This document shows positions 21,838 to 31,391 of a stretch of 64,000 nt of DNA, piece by piece. Below the pieces are notes generated by a model that searched no databases, was not told the DNA's origin, and saw only the letters and a program-made list of their open reading frames with translations. Both the position numbers and the translations under genes were made by a program. Origin of the DNA: Salvia splendens (lineage: Eukaryota; Streptophyta; Magnoliopsida; Lamiales; Lamiaceae); contig NC_056044.1 of assembly GCF_004379255.2 (NCBI RefSeq), forward strand, positions 11,324,001 through 11,388,000, written 5' to 3'. The stretch's first letter is position 1. Each line of letters starts with the position of its first letter.

Positions 21838-22445
21838 CATCGGCGGAGCCAGCATAGAACAAGGGGTACAACTGTACCCCATTTTTATGTGTATGTAATA
21901 TAGTATTGAGATAAATATTATAGAAGGTATTAGTGGTGCAGCTGTTGGCAAGACACTTTTTCCAAGTGGAGGCCAGAGATTGAATCATGTCAACTGTATT
22001 TCTGTTTTTTTTGTATACTTATGTACTTACCTTTTATATTTGTAGATTATTATCTTGTTTCTATTTTGTAGTATGTTTTTCTTATGTTCTTTCTTTTTCT
22101 TACTCTTTTGCGGTAGTTTATGTGTATGTATACATAATTTATTTTAGCTTGTTTATATTTTAATGTATTATTTTTGATATGTTGCATGTTTATTTATTAC
22201 TCCCTCCGTCCCAAGATATTAGACTCGTATACCACTTTGGAGTGTCCCAACATACTTGAGTCATTTCTATTTATGGTAAAAATCTACCCTAAACCCTAAA
22301 AATCTACTTTATTACCAACCCCACTTACACCATTAAACAACACCTTCTAAATTCTTGTGCAAAAAAAATGAGTCTAATATCTTGGGACGAGGGTACAAAA
22401 TTTTGTACCCCCAGTTTAAAATGTCTGAATCTGCCACTGGTAATA
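21838..22445. repeat. TIR-bearing repeat (GGCGGAGCCAG type) with nested MITE
   Basis: The left side CATCGGCGGAGCCAGCATAG and GGGGTACAACTGTACCCC is matched in reverse by GTACCCCCAGTTTAAAATGT and CTGAATCTGCCACTGG on the right. The outer word resembles the widespread plant GTGGCGGAGCCAG repeat ends. The MITE at 22198-22395 sits inside. The superfamily is not clear from sequence. Confidence 0.5.
22198..22395. mobile_element. Stowaway-type MITE (198 bp)
   Basis: Ends TACTCCCTCCGTCCCAAGAT plus ATTAGACTC, and GAGTCTAATATCTTGGGACG plus AGGGTA. Confidence 0.85.
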
Positions 22446-22560
22446 AGGAGCAGACATAGTTGAAACTGTCTCAAGCAGACATAGTTGAAACTGTCTCTTT
22501 TTTCCATTATGGTTCGTAACATAAAATTATTTCATATTTTAAATCTCATTTTTTTATTAA

Positions 22561-22826
22561 TACTCCTTCCGTTCACAATTTAAAGAACCCTTTTTCCTTT
22601 TTAGTTTATCCACGATTTATAAAACCATTTACTTTATTCCACTTTTAGTATGCGGATCTTACATCCCACCAACTTTTTACGCTCACAATCCAATATAAAA
22701 CTAATACTTTAAATGGGTCCTACATTCCACTCACTTTCTCCCTTTATTTTTCTTCACAAAATCAAACAATTTCTTAAAACTCGTGCCTAGTCAAAATGGT
22801 TCTTTAAATGATGGACATAGAGAGTA
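22561..22826. mobile_element. Stowaway-type MITE (266 bp)
   Basis: Ends TACTCCTTCCGTTCACAATT (then TAAAGAACC) and GGTTCTTTAAATGATGGACA (then TAGAGAGTA). Confidence 0.75.
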
Positions 22827-22931
22827 ATATTCTTTTTATTTTTTCTTTCTATTTATTTTATGTATATTTTATCAATTTTAAATCTCTAAAGTCTTTATTC
22901 TTAAGAGAGAGTGTGATAATTAGAAAGGGAA

Positions 22932-23273
22932 TACTCCCTCCGTCCCTAAAAATTTATCACTTATTTTCATTTTTGTCTGTCATCAAAAATTTGTCACCTT
23001 CACTTTTAGTATTTTAAGTAGTTGACTTCACATTCCACTAACTCATTATCACTCACATTTTATTATAGAACTAATATATAAAAATAAAATCTACACTCCA
23101 CTAATTTTTTAACTTAATTTCATTCCACTAACTCATTATCACTCACATTTTATTATAGAACTAACAGATAAAAATAAAATCTACATTCAACTAATTTTTT
23201 AACTAAATTTCTATTACATTTTTTAAAATTGTGTCAGGTGAAAATAGGACTCATATCGGTGGACCAAGGAGTA
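22932..23273. mobile_element. Stowaway-type MITE with internal 90-bp duplication
   Basis: Left TACTCCCTCCGTCCCTAAAA, right GACTCATATCGGTGGACCAA then GGAGTA. A block beginning CATTCCACTAACTCATTATC occurs at 23031 and 23121, a 90-bp tandem duplication that makes this copy longer than its relatives. It ends about 130 bp upstream of the MCU TATA box. Confidence 0.7.
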
Positions 23274-23399
23274 TCGCGTGGTTCACCCCCTCTAGTTGTA
23301 TTGTTTTGAGAGTGACTTGGATTTAATGAAAAGATTCTCGGCATATTGATTGAATCAAAATATCAATTGTGTTGTGTCCCTCCTCCAACCTTGGAGCCC

Positions 23400-23407
23400 T
23401 ATAAATA
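23400..23407 (+). promoter_or_regulatory. TATA box of the MCU gene
   Basis: TATAAATA lies 42 bp before the MCU start codon, implying a very short 5' leader. No other TATA-like site is as close. Confidence 0.6.
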
Positions 23408-23449
23408 TTCACCATCGGAGATCCTCCTTCACATTATCCTCTCTCCAAA

Positions 23450-25200
23450 ATGGCGCTTCGCAGATCACTTTCGAAGCGCCTCTTCTCCGCCACCGCCCCT
23501 CAACCTCCGTCTCCGCCCCTCGTCCACTCTCATCGGCCCTCCCCAGCCCACCGCCACCGCTCGCCCACCTTCTTCCGCCGTTTCCTCCAGCGCCGGGCGC
23601 TGAACAACCACTCCGCTCTCCCCTCTTTTCTGTCGCTCCCCATCGGCGACAAGCTCAGGGAGAAGCTGAAGCCGATGAGCGTCTCCGGCTACCAGCTCCC
23701 CTGTCTTGAAGTCGACAAGGTGGCGCCAGCGGAGGAGGGAGGAGTCTGCGTGAGCGTGGCGGACGCGAAGAGGGTGATGAGGCTCGTGAAAATGGAAGGT
23801 GTAAGAAAGAGGCTGAGGAATATTCCGGCGAGTACGGTACCGTACGGTGAGTTTTTAAGGATATGCGCTAAGGCATTGGATGAATCCGGGAACGTCATCG
23901 TTTTGGGTGCTCTTGTGTTTCTCCACCCGGATCATGTATATTATCGTGTCATGTTCGCTTTGCAAAATTTTATTTCAAAATTAAATATATTTTATGTTTG
24001 ATTCATGAGATATAATTAATTATAGCCACCCACTCTAATTAAAATAATCTCATAATTCAAATCTAGACTACATTTTATGACTATTTTGTTATAAAACTCT
24101 TCCTTTTTATTATTAACAAGTAGAAATTATTATTTATAATCTTTAATATTTAGAATACGAGTAGGAGGAGGTGTATTTTGTCTTTTTGCCCAGATTTATA
24201 GGATCTAACATAAGAAAGAGGTTTGTTTTGTCAATTTCCCCGACAGACAAAGTTTTCCAATGCATGAATCATACCATTATAAATTTAGAATAATATCATG
24301 TGAAAATTTAGCTTTTTGATACGTACAATTTCATCAATAATATCAAAATTTTCATACATTTTTATATTTTTTCTTTTTTTGTTATTATAAAATAGAGTAA
24401 TATACTTCCTTCGTCTGCCATTAAATGCCTCATTTTTTCTTTTAGTATGTCAATCAATAAATATCTCATTTCCCTTTTACTATATTTAGTAAGTGGACCC
24501 CACATTCTACTAACTCATTAAACCCACATTTTACTATAAAACCAACATTAAAAGTATGACCCACATTTCACTAATTTTTCTACCGCTCTCTTTTATAAAG
24601 TCAAACAACTTTTTAAAAACTCGAGCCAATAAAAAATGGAACATGTATTCATGAACAGATAGAGTAATTAGCAACAAAACTATTTTATAATTTAATTTAA
24701 TAAAATTTAAAATTTATGAGCATTATATAGATGTATATTTATTTTTATTCTTTGATTTATAGGTGGCAAAATCAATGGAGACACTAATATCCCAAGCATT
24801 TGGCATGCCGAACGACCCGAGAAGGAGAGAATTGACAAAGCTGGAGCACCAAAAGGCCGTCATCGACGAAAAAGCCCGATCTCTCGTGCGGCGTGAACTC
24901 TACTGTGGGCTTGGCTTTGTTGCCCTCCAAACATTAGGCTTCATGAGGCTAACGTTTTGGGAGTTGAGTTGGGATGTGATGGAGCCCATTTGCTTTTTTG
25001 TGACATCTCTCCATTTTGCATTAGCCTATGCCTTCTTTTTGAGGACTTCCAAAGAGCCCTCTTTTGAAGGCTACTTCCATACGAGGCTTAGAGTTAAACA
25101 AGACAAGCTCTTCAACCTCCACAACTTTGATGTGGAGAGGTATAATAAGCTTTGTGAGGCTTTTTATCCTAATCGATACAACCACAAATTTTTATCCTAA
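23450..25200 (+). CDS. MCU: Mitochondrial calcium uniporter protein (MCU family)
   Basis: Exon 1 (23450-23935, 162 codons) and exon 2 (24763-25200) join at CAT|gtatat...tttatag|GTG to give 307 residues, close to other plant MCUs. Residues 1-50 are rich in Arg, Ser and Pro with no acidic residues near the start ([12 protein letters not shown]), as in a mitochondrial transit peptide. The matrix domain follows (about 60-200). The C-terminal part has a membrane segment (about 206-222), the pore loop WDVMEP at 232-237, and a second segment (about 238-254). D233 and E236 correspond to the acidic selectivity filter that binds Ca2+ in the inner-membrane channel. MCU subunits assemble as oligomers that carry Ca2+ into the matrix. 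The ATG (CAAAATGGC) has good context and a TATA box upstream. The intron (827 bp) contains a MITE. The last residues come from a 28-bp duplication that creates the stop codon. No frameshift is seen, so the gene should be functional. Confidence 0.9.
24403..24666. mobile_element. MITE in the MCU intron
   Basis: Ends TACTTCCTTCGTCTGCCATT and AACATGTATTCATGAACAGA then TAGAGTA. The ends are diverged, suggesting an old insertion. It lies about 95 bp before the splice acceptor. Confidence 0.6.
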
Positions 25201-25229
25201 TCGATACAACCACAAATTTTATCCTAATC
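25161..25229. repeat. 28-bp tandem repeat spanning the MCU stop codon
   Basis: TTTTTATCCTAATCGATACA followed by ACCACAAA occurs at 25161-25188 and identically at 25189-25216, with a partial third copy at 25217-25229. The MCU stop TAA (25198-25200) lies in copy two. Confidence 0.9.
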
Positions 25230-26544
25230 TGAATTAAGTGAGTTTGTAGTTCGGTTTAAGGTATATGTTATCCACAAAATACAAATTATGTAAAATGGAT
25301 CCTCCTCTTTATTTTTATTGAGATAGATTGGATCCTTTCAACTAGTGTTGTGTATACATGTTAATGCCGCCGACTGCATATTAGTTTGATATTGTCCGCT
25401 TTGAGTCAAGTCTACACGGATTTATTTTTGAGTCACTCCCAAAAAAGCCTCAAACTAATTAGGATTGAACAACACTTATATACTGCTTCGAACTTCCCTC
25501 ACCCATCCGAGGTAGGATGGTTTTGCACCCAACAAACATGCCCTCAAACCGAGACCACATTGGGGATACAGTCGACACGAACATAGGTCGTTCCAGCCCT
25601 GGCCTCTGGGTCATTCTGGGCTAGACTCTAATTCGAGTCCTTCAGGGCCCGACCCAAGGACACCTGGGCTGGGCTCACTTGTTAGGATCATCGGCTGCAC
25701 ATTAGTTTGTATTATTTGCGTTGGATAGAGCCAAGTCCGCACAGATTTATTTTTGAGTTATCCCAAAAGACATGAAACTAATTGGGTTTGTTCTCAACCA
25801 TACAAAGCATAGTGCGAGAAAATTTCGCATGTTTCCGAAGATCAAATCAGTATAAAAGCGAAGATTAGCATGAAACCATAAATTATATTTTTAGTACGAA
25901 AAATAAGCTGATGGAGCAATTGTTTGGGAGCCCAATTCAGAAAATAAAAATACTATTACTATTTATAAGGCCTTCATTGTCAGGCGGCCGGTGTGAGTGT
26001 TTCTATAATATTAAAATGGATTGTTTTAATTTATTTAATCATAGATGGCTCGAATCTAATTTCTTGGGAGACAATTGAGTTATTTGAGTAATATAAATAT
26101 AAATCTTGAAATCAATTAATTTACAGTGGTTTTCGTACTTTCCTTTTTATGACAATTGATTTATTTAATCATAGATGGCCGCAAACTGATTTTATGCCAA
26201 AACAATATTAAAACATAACCGACCATCCTTTTTATTATATCATGCATGTATTAGTTCAATTAACTATATTTGTCGTCTCCAATGACTTCTCTCTTTTCAA
26301 GAGATCCATAACGTCACTTCATGTTAGTTCTCATAGTATACAAACGATTAAAGTCTCTGATAAAACAAACTTTAATAGCAAACTTTAGCCTGTTGCCGGC
26401 GAGCATAGGATTGCCGGAGAGATGGGAACAATCATCAAGATTTCTATTTCCTTGTATTTCAACTGTTGGATTAATTATCATGGAACTTATTTAAATTCCC
26501 TTTCATAATTTGAGCATGTCATGGGCATGTGTAGGTCTGTCGAA
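25230..26544. other. Intergenic DNA with diverged direct repeats
   Basis: No gene is supported. A block with ATTAGTTTG, ACGGATTTATTTTTGAGT and CCAAAA occurs at about 25380-25460 and again, diverged, at about 25692-25780, and may be a relic of one transposon. ATTTATTTAATCATAGATGG recurs at about 26030 and 26158. Confidence 0.45.
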
Positions 26545-26705
26545 TTGGGTACCCGCGGATACTCGATCCAAAATTTTCGGGTACCCAATCTCGAAATTCC
26601 CAAAATCCAATACTCGATACCCGACCCGAATTTAATTTCAGGTACCCAAATACCCGACTCGGGTATCCAGTCCTGAAAAATTGGGTATCTAGTCCCAATT
26701 GTAAT
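26545..26705. repeat. GGGTACCC/ACTCGGGTA-rich repeat block
   Basis: Words such as GGGTACCCGCGGATACTCGA, CGGGTACCCAA, ATACCCGA and ACTCGGGTATCC repeat about every 15-25 bp. This composition is common in degenerate plant DNA transposons. No coding signal. Confidence 0.5.
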
Positions 26706-26904
26706 TTTGATTTTTTTTAAAAAAATTAACTACGAAGTTTTACAATTTATTTCATAATTATTTAGTTCGAATTAATTCAATACAAAGTTGAAGTAGTATT
26801 CAAGAGAAAATAAGTATAAAGTTTTACACATATAAATTCTTGTAGTAGTTCGAATTTAAGAGAAAAACACTGACTACAGACTTTGAGAAATACAAAATTC
26901 ATAA

Positions 26905-27125
26905 GTTATAGTAACATATTAACATCTTTCATCCATCCACAACAAGAAAATAAATTATATTAAAAAATTAAATTACATATTAACACCTTTCATCCATCCA
27001 CATGTAATTAAGAAATTAAATTACATTTTTCATCATTCATCCATCCACAATAAGAAATTAAATTAAATTACATCTTTCTTCCATCCTTAGTAAGAAATTG
27101 ACATATTAACATCTTTCATCCATCC
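26905..27125. repeat. Imperfect repeats with CATCTTTCATCCATCC core
   Basis: Four or five copies of a unit containing ACATATTAACATCTTTCATC and CATCCACAA plus AAGAAATTAAATTA occur at spacings of about 50-70 bp. The last copy touches the broken 3' end of the thaumatin-like pseudogene. Confidence 0.7.
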
Positions 27126-27785
27126 GTGCCAAAGGCTGCGCAGGCACTCTTGCACGCCAACACCGCGCCTTCCTCCGCCACCTGCAGCTCCTTCAGGCAG
27201 CTCGCGTTGAGGTCGGCCACGCACCCGGCGTACTGGCAGTCCCCACTCCCGCCCGACGCCCACACGCCCAGCCCCACGTTGTACCCGTCCACGAGGCTCA
27301 CGTCGTAGAAGTCCTTCCCCTCGCCGATGGTGAACTCCGCCCAGCTGACCGGCGGCGCGCCGCCGCCGGCGCATTTTAGCGTGCCGCCGCAGTCTCAGGT
27401 GGCGCATTGGCCGATTCCGGCGTCGTTGAAGTTGCAACCCGTTCGGGCCCAGAAGCGGCCCGACCAGCCCGCCGGCGCCGAGGACGGCGGCGCCGTTTCC
27501 GGAGAGAGTTCCCGGCCAGATTGTGTAACTACAGCTGTTTATGAGCGTGAAAACCGTCGCCGTAGCAATTGATGATTTTCCTGCAAATTTGATTCGATTA
27601 ATTAATAATAATATTCTCTATTTAAATTGAGAAATGAGGAAAACGAAACATTTCGTCAAAATCTATGGTTAAAGCATCTAAATTGAATGTATCAAACCAA
27701 CAGAATGTTGAACTAAGAAGCATTAGTATTTACCTATGATTGAAAGGGCAAAGAGGATAGCACAGAGCTTTTACATAACCGCCAT
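27114..27785 (-). pseudogene. Thaumatin-like (PR-5/osmotin type) pseudogene, 3'-truncated
   Basis: Reading the minus strand, exon 1 starts at ATG 27785 and encodes a signal peptide core (KLCAILFALSII), but codon 5 is TAA. The intron runs from gtaaatac to a gcag acceptor near 27582. Exon 2 gives ATVFTLINSCSYTIWPGTLS, then a frame change and loss of about ten residues, then GWSGRFWARTGCNF, CAT-stop-DCGG, APPVSWAEFTIGEGKDFYDV, SLVDGYN and GCVADLN...CKSACAAFG. These are the ordered motifs of thaumatin-like proteins: the WPG start, the GRFWGRTGC-like line, the DCGG cysteines and DFYDVSLVDGYN. The family comprises secreted, disulphide-rich defence proteins of 220-250 residues. About 80 C-terminal residues are missing, and the break coincides with the CATCCATCC repeats. 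With two stops, a frameshift and truncation it is not functional. Confidence 0.85.
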
Positions 27786-27855
27786 GGTTGTGGAGCAAAA
27801 TTTGGGAGAGGAATTCGAATAATGGGTCGTGTTGCAATTGTAATGGCCTTGCTAC

Positions 27856-27863
27856 TATTTATA
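27856..27863 (-). promoter_or_regulatory. TATA box of the thaumatin-like pseudogene
   Basis: TATAAATA on the minus strand, 71 bp upstream of the start codon. The promoter may still be active although the coding part is broken. Confidence 0.5.
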
Positions 27864-27869
27864 ATAGAG

Positions 27870-28764
27870 CCAAAATTTATTGTTTTCCCTTTTTTTGATA
27901 TTTAAAAAAATAAATCACAATTAGTGGCTAGTGCACGTCAAAGGTGGGGTACGTGTAGGACTAATGAATTTGTTTGTTCTTTTCTTTGAAGCGGAATTGA
28001 TAAATAAATAATGAAAATTTGTAAAATTCTGAACTTTTAAAATTATGAAAATTAAATTATAGAAGATGTTTTTTTTTCAATCATCCCATCTTTCCATTTT
28101 CAAGTATATTATGCGTTAATGTGGCAGCTGATATAAAACATGTGAGTAAAAACAGCATGTAGGGAATACCAACATCATCTAATTGGGTTTGAAACGACGT
28201 TTTGTACATGTGTTTTAACATGTTGCCACATTTAATCATAATTTTACGGGTAAGGGAACGATGAAAAAATTACAAAAATTTCATATTTCAAAATTCATTT
28301 TTCAAATTTTGAAAAATATTAGACATTAAAATTTGATATTTTTTGTGATTTATTTGCCATTTGTCATTTCTTAAGAGAAAACCAATATAAAGTTCATTTA
28401 AAAGGAACAAACTTAACCGGAAACAATTCTAAAGTTAAATTAATTTCTTGTGAACGCTATTAAATGTTACTAGTATTATTTAGTAAAATGCTACATTGAA
28501 TATAAATATATATCTAATCATATGACAATTGCCTAAGGGCGGTAATACCTTGCGCTAATCCAAATCAAATTTATAATAAAATTCTATGCTTGATGACTTG
28601 AACTTGGTTCTGTCTATAAATGTTGTGAATTTGTGCCTTTATAACACTTGACCATAAAATTTTCTGATGTCCTAATTAAAAAATCATCATCTCTGTGTCA
28701 AATCATATTTATTTATTTGAAGGTTTAAAATTTTCAAGAATCAAAGATCTAGATCATATATATA
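27870..28764. other. A/T-rich intergenic DNA
   Basis: No gene, long repeat or element end was recognised. It ends with TCATATATATA, the insertion site of the MULE that follows. Confidence 0.5.
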
Positions 28765-29162
28765 GGGATGTATTCATTTCCTTTTTCCATATTTTCTCCT
28801 ATTTCCTTCTTGATTTTAGCCGTTGATTTCCTATATCCAATGGCCTAAATTAGTGGGTTTATTCAATTAATTTAATGATTAAAAAAATCGAAAAGGGCTT
28901 AATTGGTAATCATATTTTTGTTGGTTATGGCAACTTCCTTAATTTACTCCTATGAAGATCTTCACGGTTATTCTCCCTTGCCACACGCTCCAGACGTTAA
29001 TTTCTCCATTCTCCCTCGCTGCAATTGATTTTTTCACCTCCGGCACTCTTTGCAATTATCGGTTGTCCGTTCACGTTTCGTCATTGTTACTATCGTTTGT
29101 TGCCGGCATTGTAGAGATCGGTGTTCTCTCAATAATGGAAGAAGGTATTTAAACGACGTCTC

Positions 29163-29486
29163 AACACTATTCCTCCTCTCATCATTCACAAATCCTTCCG
29201 TGATAATTTATCCCGTACAGTTATAGACCACTCCACGATAGAGACTACACTTAAACCGACGCACGATGGCTTCGTCAAGGACCTCGATAGCGTCGATTTC
29301 TCCCAGAAGGTTTCTGCTGTTTTCTTCGTCGTAGCGGTCATAATCTGCACAGTCGCGGGTGCGATTGCTACTGCAAACGCCAATCCCAGGTGGGCATGGG
29401 CGGCTGTGGCTAGGGTCGCGACAACTGCCGACAAGGGGATGTTGCCGGATAATCTCTCTGTAGTCGTCAATGTATATTTTGTATAG
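29163..29486 (+). other. Unrecognised open frame with a hydrophobic segment
   Basis: A plus-strand frame without ATG near its start reads IPPLIIHKSFRDNLSRTVID, then KDLDSVDFSQKVSAVFFVVA and VIICTVAGAIATANANP, to a TAG at 29484-29486. It has a run of about 20 hydrophobic residues suggesting a membrane segment. Codon positions look plausible, and composition is more GC-rich than its surroundings. I do not recognise a family. It could be a captured host gene fragment or the remnant of a MULE exon. Confidence 0.3.
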
Positions 29487-31050
29487 TATAATGCATAGTT
29501 TAGTTTCTGTAATGCATTATTTGTGATATGTAATGAACATTTATCCTGACCCGTTTAATTTAAGTTGTGTCGTGTGTCTTTTGTTTGGCGCATGTTTCTT
29601 GTTTTCCCCAAGGGTTTAACAAGCCTACGGGCTAGGGTATAGTATGTTCCTAGTCTAAAAAACGTTGTCCAAATACATGAGCTAATACATGAGCTGCAGT
29701 AATTCGTTTGGGGTTGCACATTCATAGGGCTTAGGAATTTTTTTTAAACTGATATACATAATGTACATTTTGTATATTATAATGCGTAGTTTAGTTTCTG
29801 TAATGCATTATTTGTGATTTGTAATGAACATTTATCATGGCCAGTTTATTTTAAGTTGAGCCGTGTGTCGTTGTTAGGCGCACGTTTATTGTTTTCCCTA
29901 AGGGTTTAACAAGTCTAGGGCTAGGGTGTAGTATGTTCTAGGTCTAAAAAGCGTTGTCCAAATACACGAGCTGCAGTAATTCGTGTGGGGTTCCACAATC
30001 ATAGCGTGCAGGTATTTTTTAAAACTGATGTACATAATGTACATTTTGTATAGTATAATGCGTAGTTTAGTTTCTGTAATGCATTATTTGTGAAATGTAA
30101 TGAACATTTATCCTGACTCGTTTAATTTAAGTTGTGTCGTGTGTCGTGTGTCGTTATTTGACGCACGTTTTTTGTTTTCCCCAATGGTTTAGCAAGCCTA
30201 GGGGCTAGGGTGTAGTATGTTCTAAGTATACAAAACGTTGTCCAAATACACGAGCTGCAGTAATTCGTCTGGGGTTGCACATGCATAGAGTGTAGGTATT
30301 TTTTTAAACTGATATACATAATGTACATTTTGCATTGTATAATGCGTAGTTTAGTTTCTGTAATGCATTATTGAGATATGTAATGAACATTTATCCTGAC
30401 GCGTTTAATTTAAGTTGTGCCGTGTGTCATTGTTTGGCGCACGTTTCTTGTTTTCTCCAAGGGTTTAGCAAGCCTAGGGGCCAGGGTGTAGTATGTTCTA
30501 AGTCTACAAAACGTTGTCCAAATACACGAACTGCAGTAATTTGTCTGGGGTTGCACATTCATAGCGCGTAGGTATTTTTTTAAATTGATATACATAATGT
30601 ACATTTTGTATAGTATAATGCGTAGTTTAGTTTCTGTAATGCATTATTTGTGATATGTAATTAACATTTATCCTGGCCCGTTTAATTTAAGTTGAGCCGT
30701 GTGTCATTGTTTGGTGCACGTTTCTTGTTTTCCCTAAGGGTTTAACAAGCCTAGGGGATAGGGTTTAGTATGTTCCTAGTCTAAAAAACGTTGTCCAAAT
30801 ACACGAGCTGCAGTAATTTGTCTGGAGTTGCACATTCATAGCGCCTATGTATTTGTTTTATACTGATATACATAATGTACATTTTGTCTAGTATAATGCG
30901 TACTTTAGTTTCTGTAATGCATTATTTGTGATATGTAATGAACATTTATCTTGACCCGTTTAATTTAAGTTGTGCCGCGTGTCGTTGTTTGGCGCACGTT
31001 GCTTGTTTTCCCTAAGGGTTTAACAAGCCTAGAGGCTAGAGTGTAGTATG
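29471..31050. repeat. Six-copy tandem array, unit 277-291 bp
   Basis: The word TGTA(C/T)ATTTTGTATAGTAT starts units at 29471, 29762, 30039, 30322, 30599 and 30876, giving periods of 291, 277, 283, 277 and 277 bp. Each unit holds GTAATGCATTATTTG, CACGTTTCTTGTTTTCCC, AAGGGTTTAACAAGCCTA and CGAGCTGCAGTAATTCGT. The AAGGGTTTAATAAGCCTAGG part exists at about 34611-34640 and 35085-35107 in MULE B, so the array amplified a piece of the shared ancestor. Small frames inside are not coding. Confidence 0.9.
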
Positions 31051-31390
31051 TACACATTAATTACAACATTAACAAAGACCACGAGGTTGAGTTATAAAAC
31101 ACATTGATAATGCAAAAATAATTGACAAACAATGCAAAATAATTGACAAACAATGCATCCCATAACATAAATAATATAAATTTTTAGTTGACTGATGCAC
31201 ACATTGATAATTAACTGAGTTAATGTCCAAAGTTAAAAAGAACTTTAAAACCTAAAACCACACGACCGATAATGACAAAAACAACAACACACTCATATAC
31301 ACAATAATTCTAATAATGCCTAATACATTGCAAATAATGACAACTACTTGATACATAGTACACAGCCTCAATCAACTAATGCACCCATTC
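31051..31390. other. Non-coding MULE A interior
   Basis: Repeats of AATAATTGACAAACAATGCA and AATGCA-type words only. Confidence 0.5.
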
Positions 31391-31391
31391 A

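Noticed and set aside
29471..31050. Possible CRISPR-like or gene-coding array
   Set aside because: Units are 277-291 bp, tandem without unique spacers, and lie in a plant transposon. Small frames shift between units.
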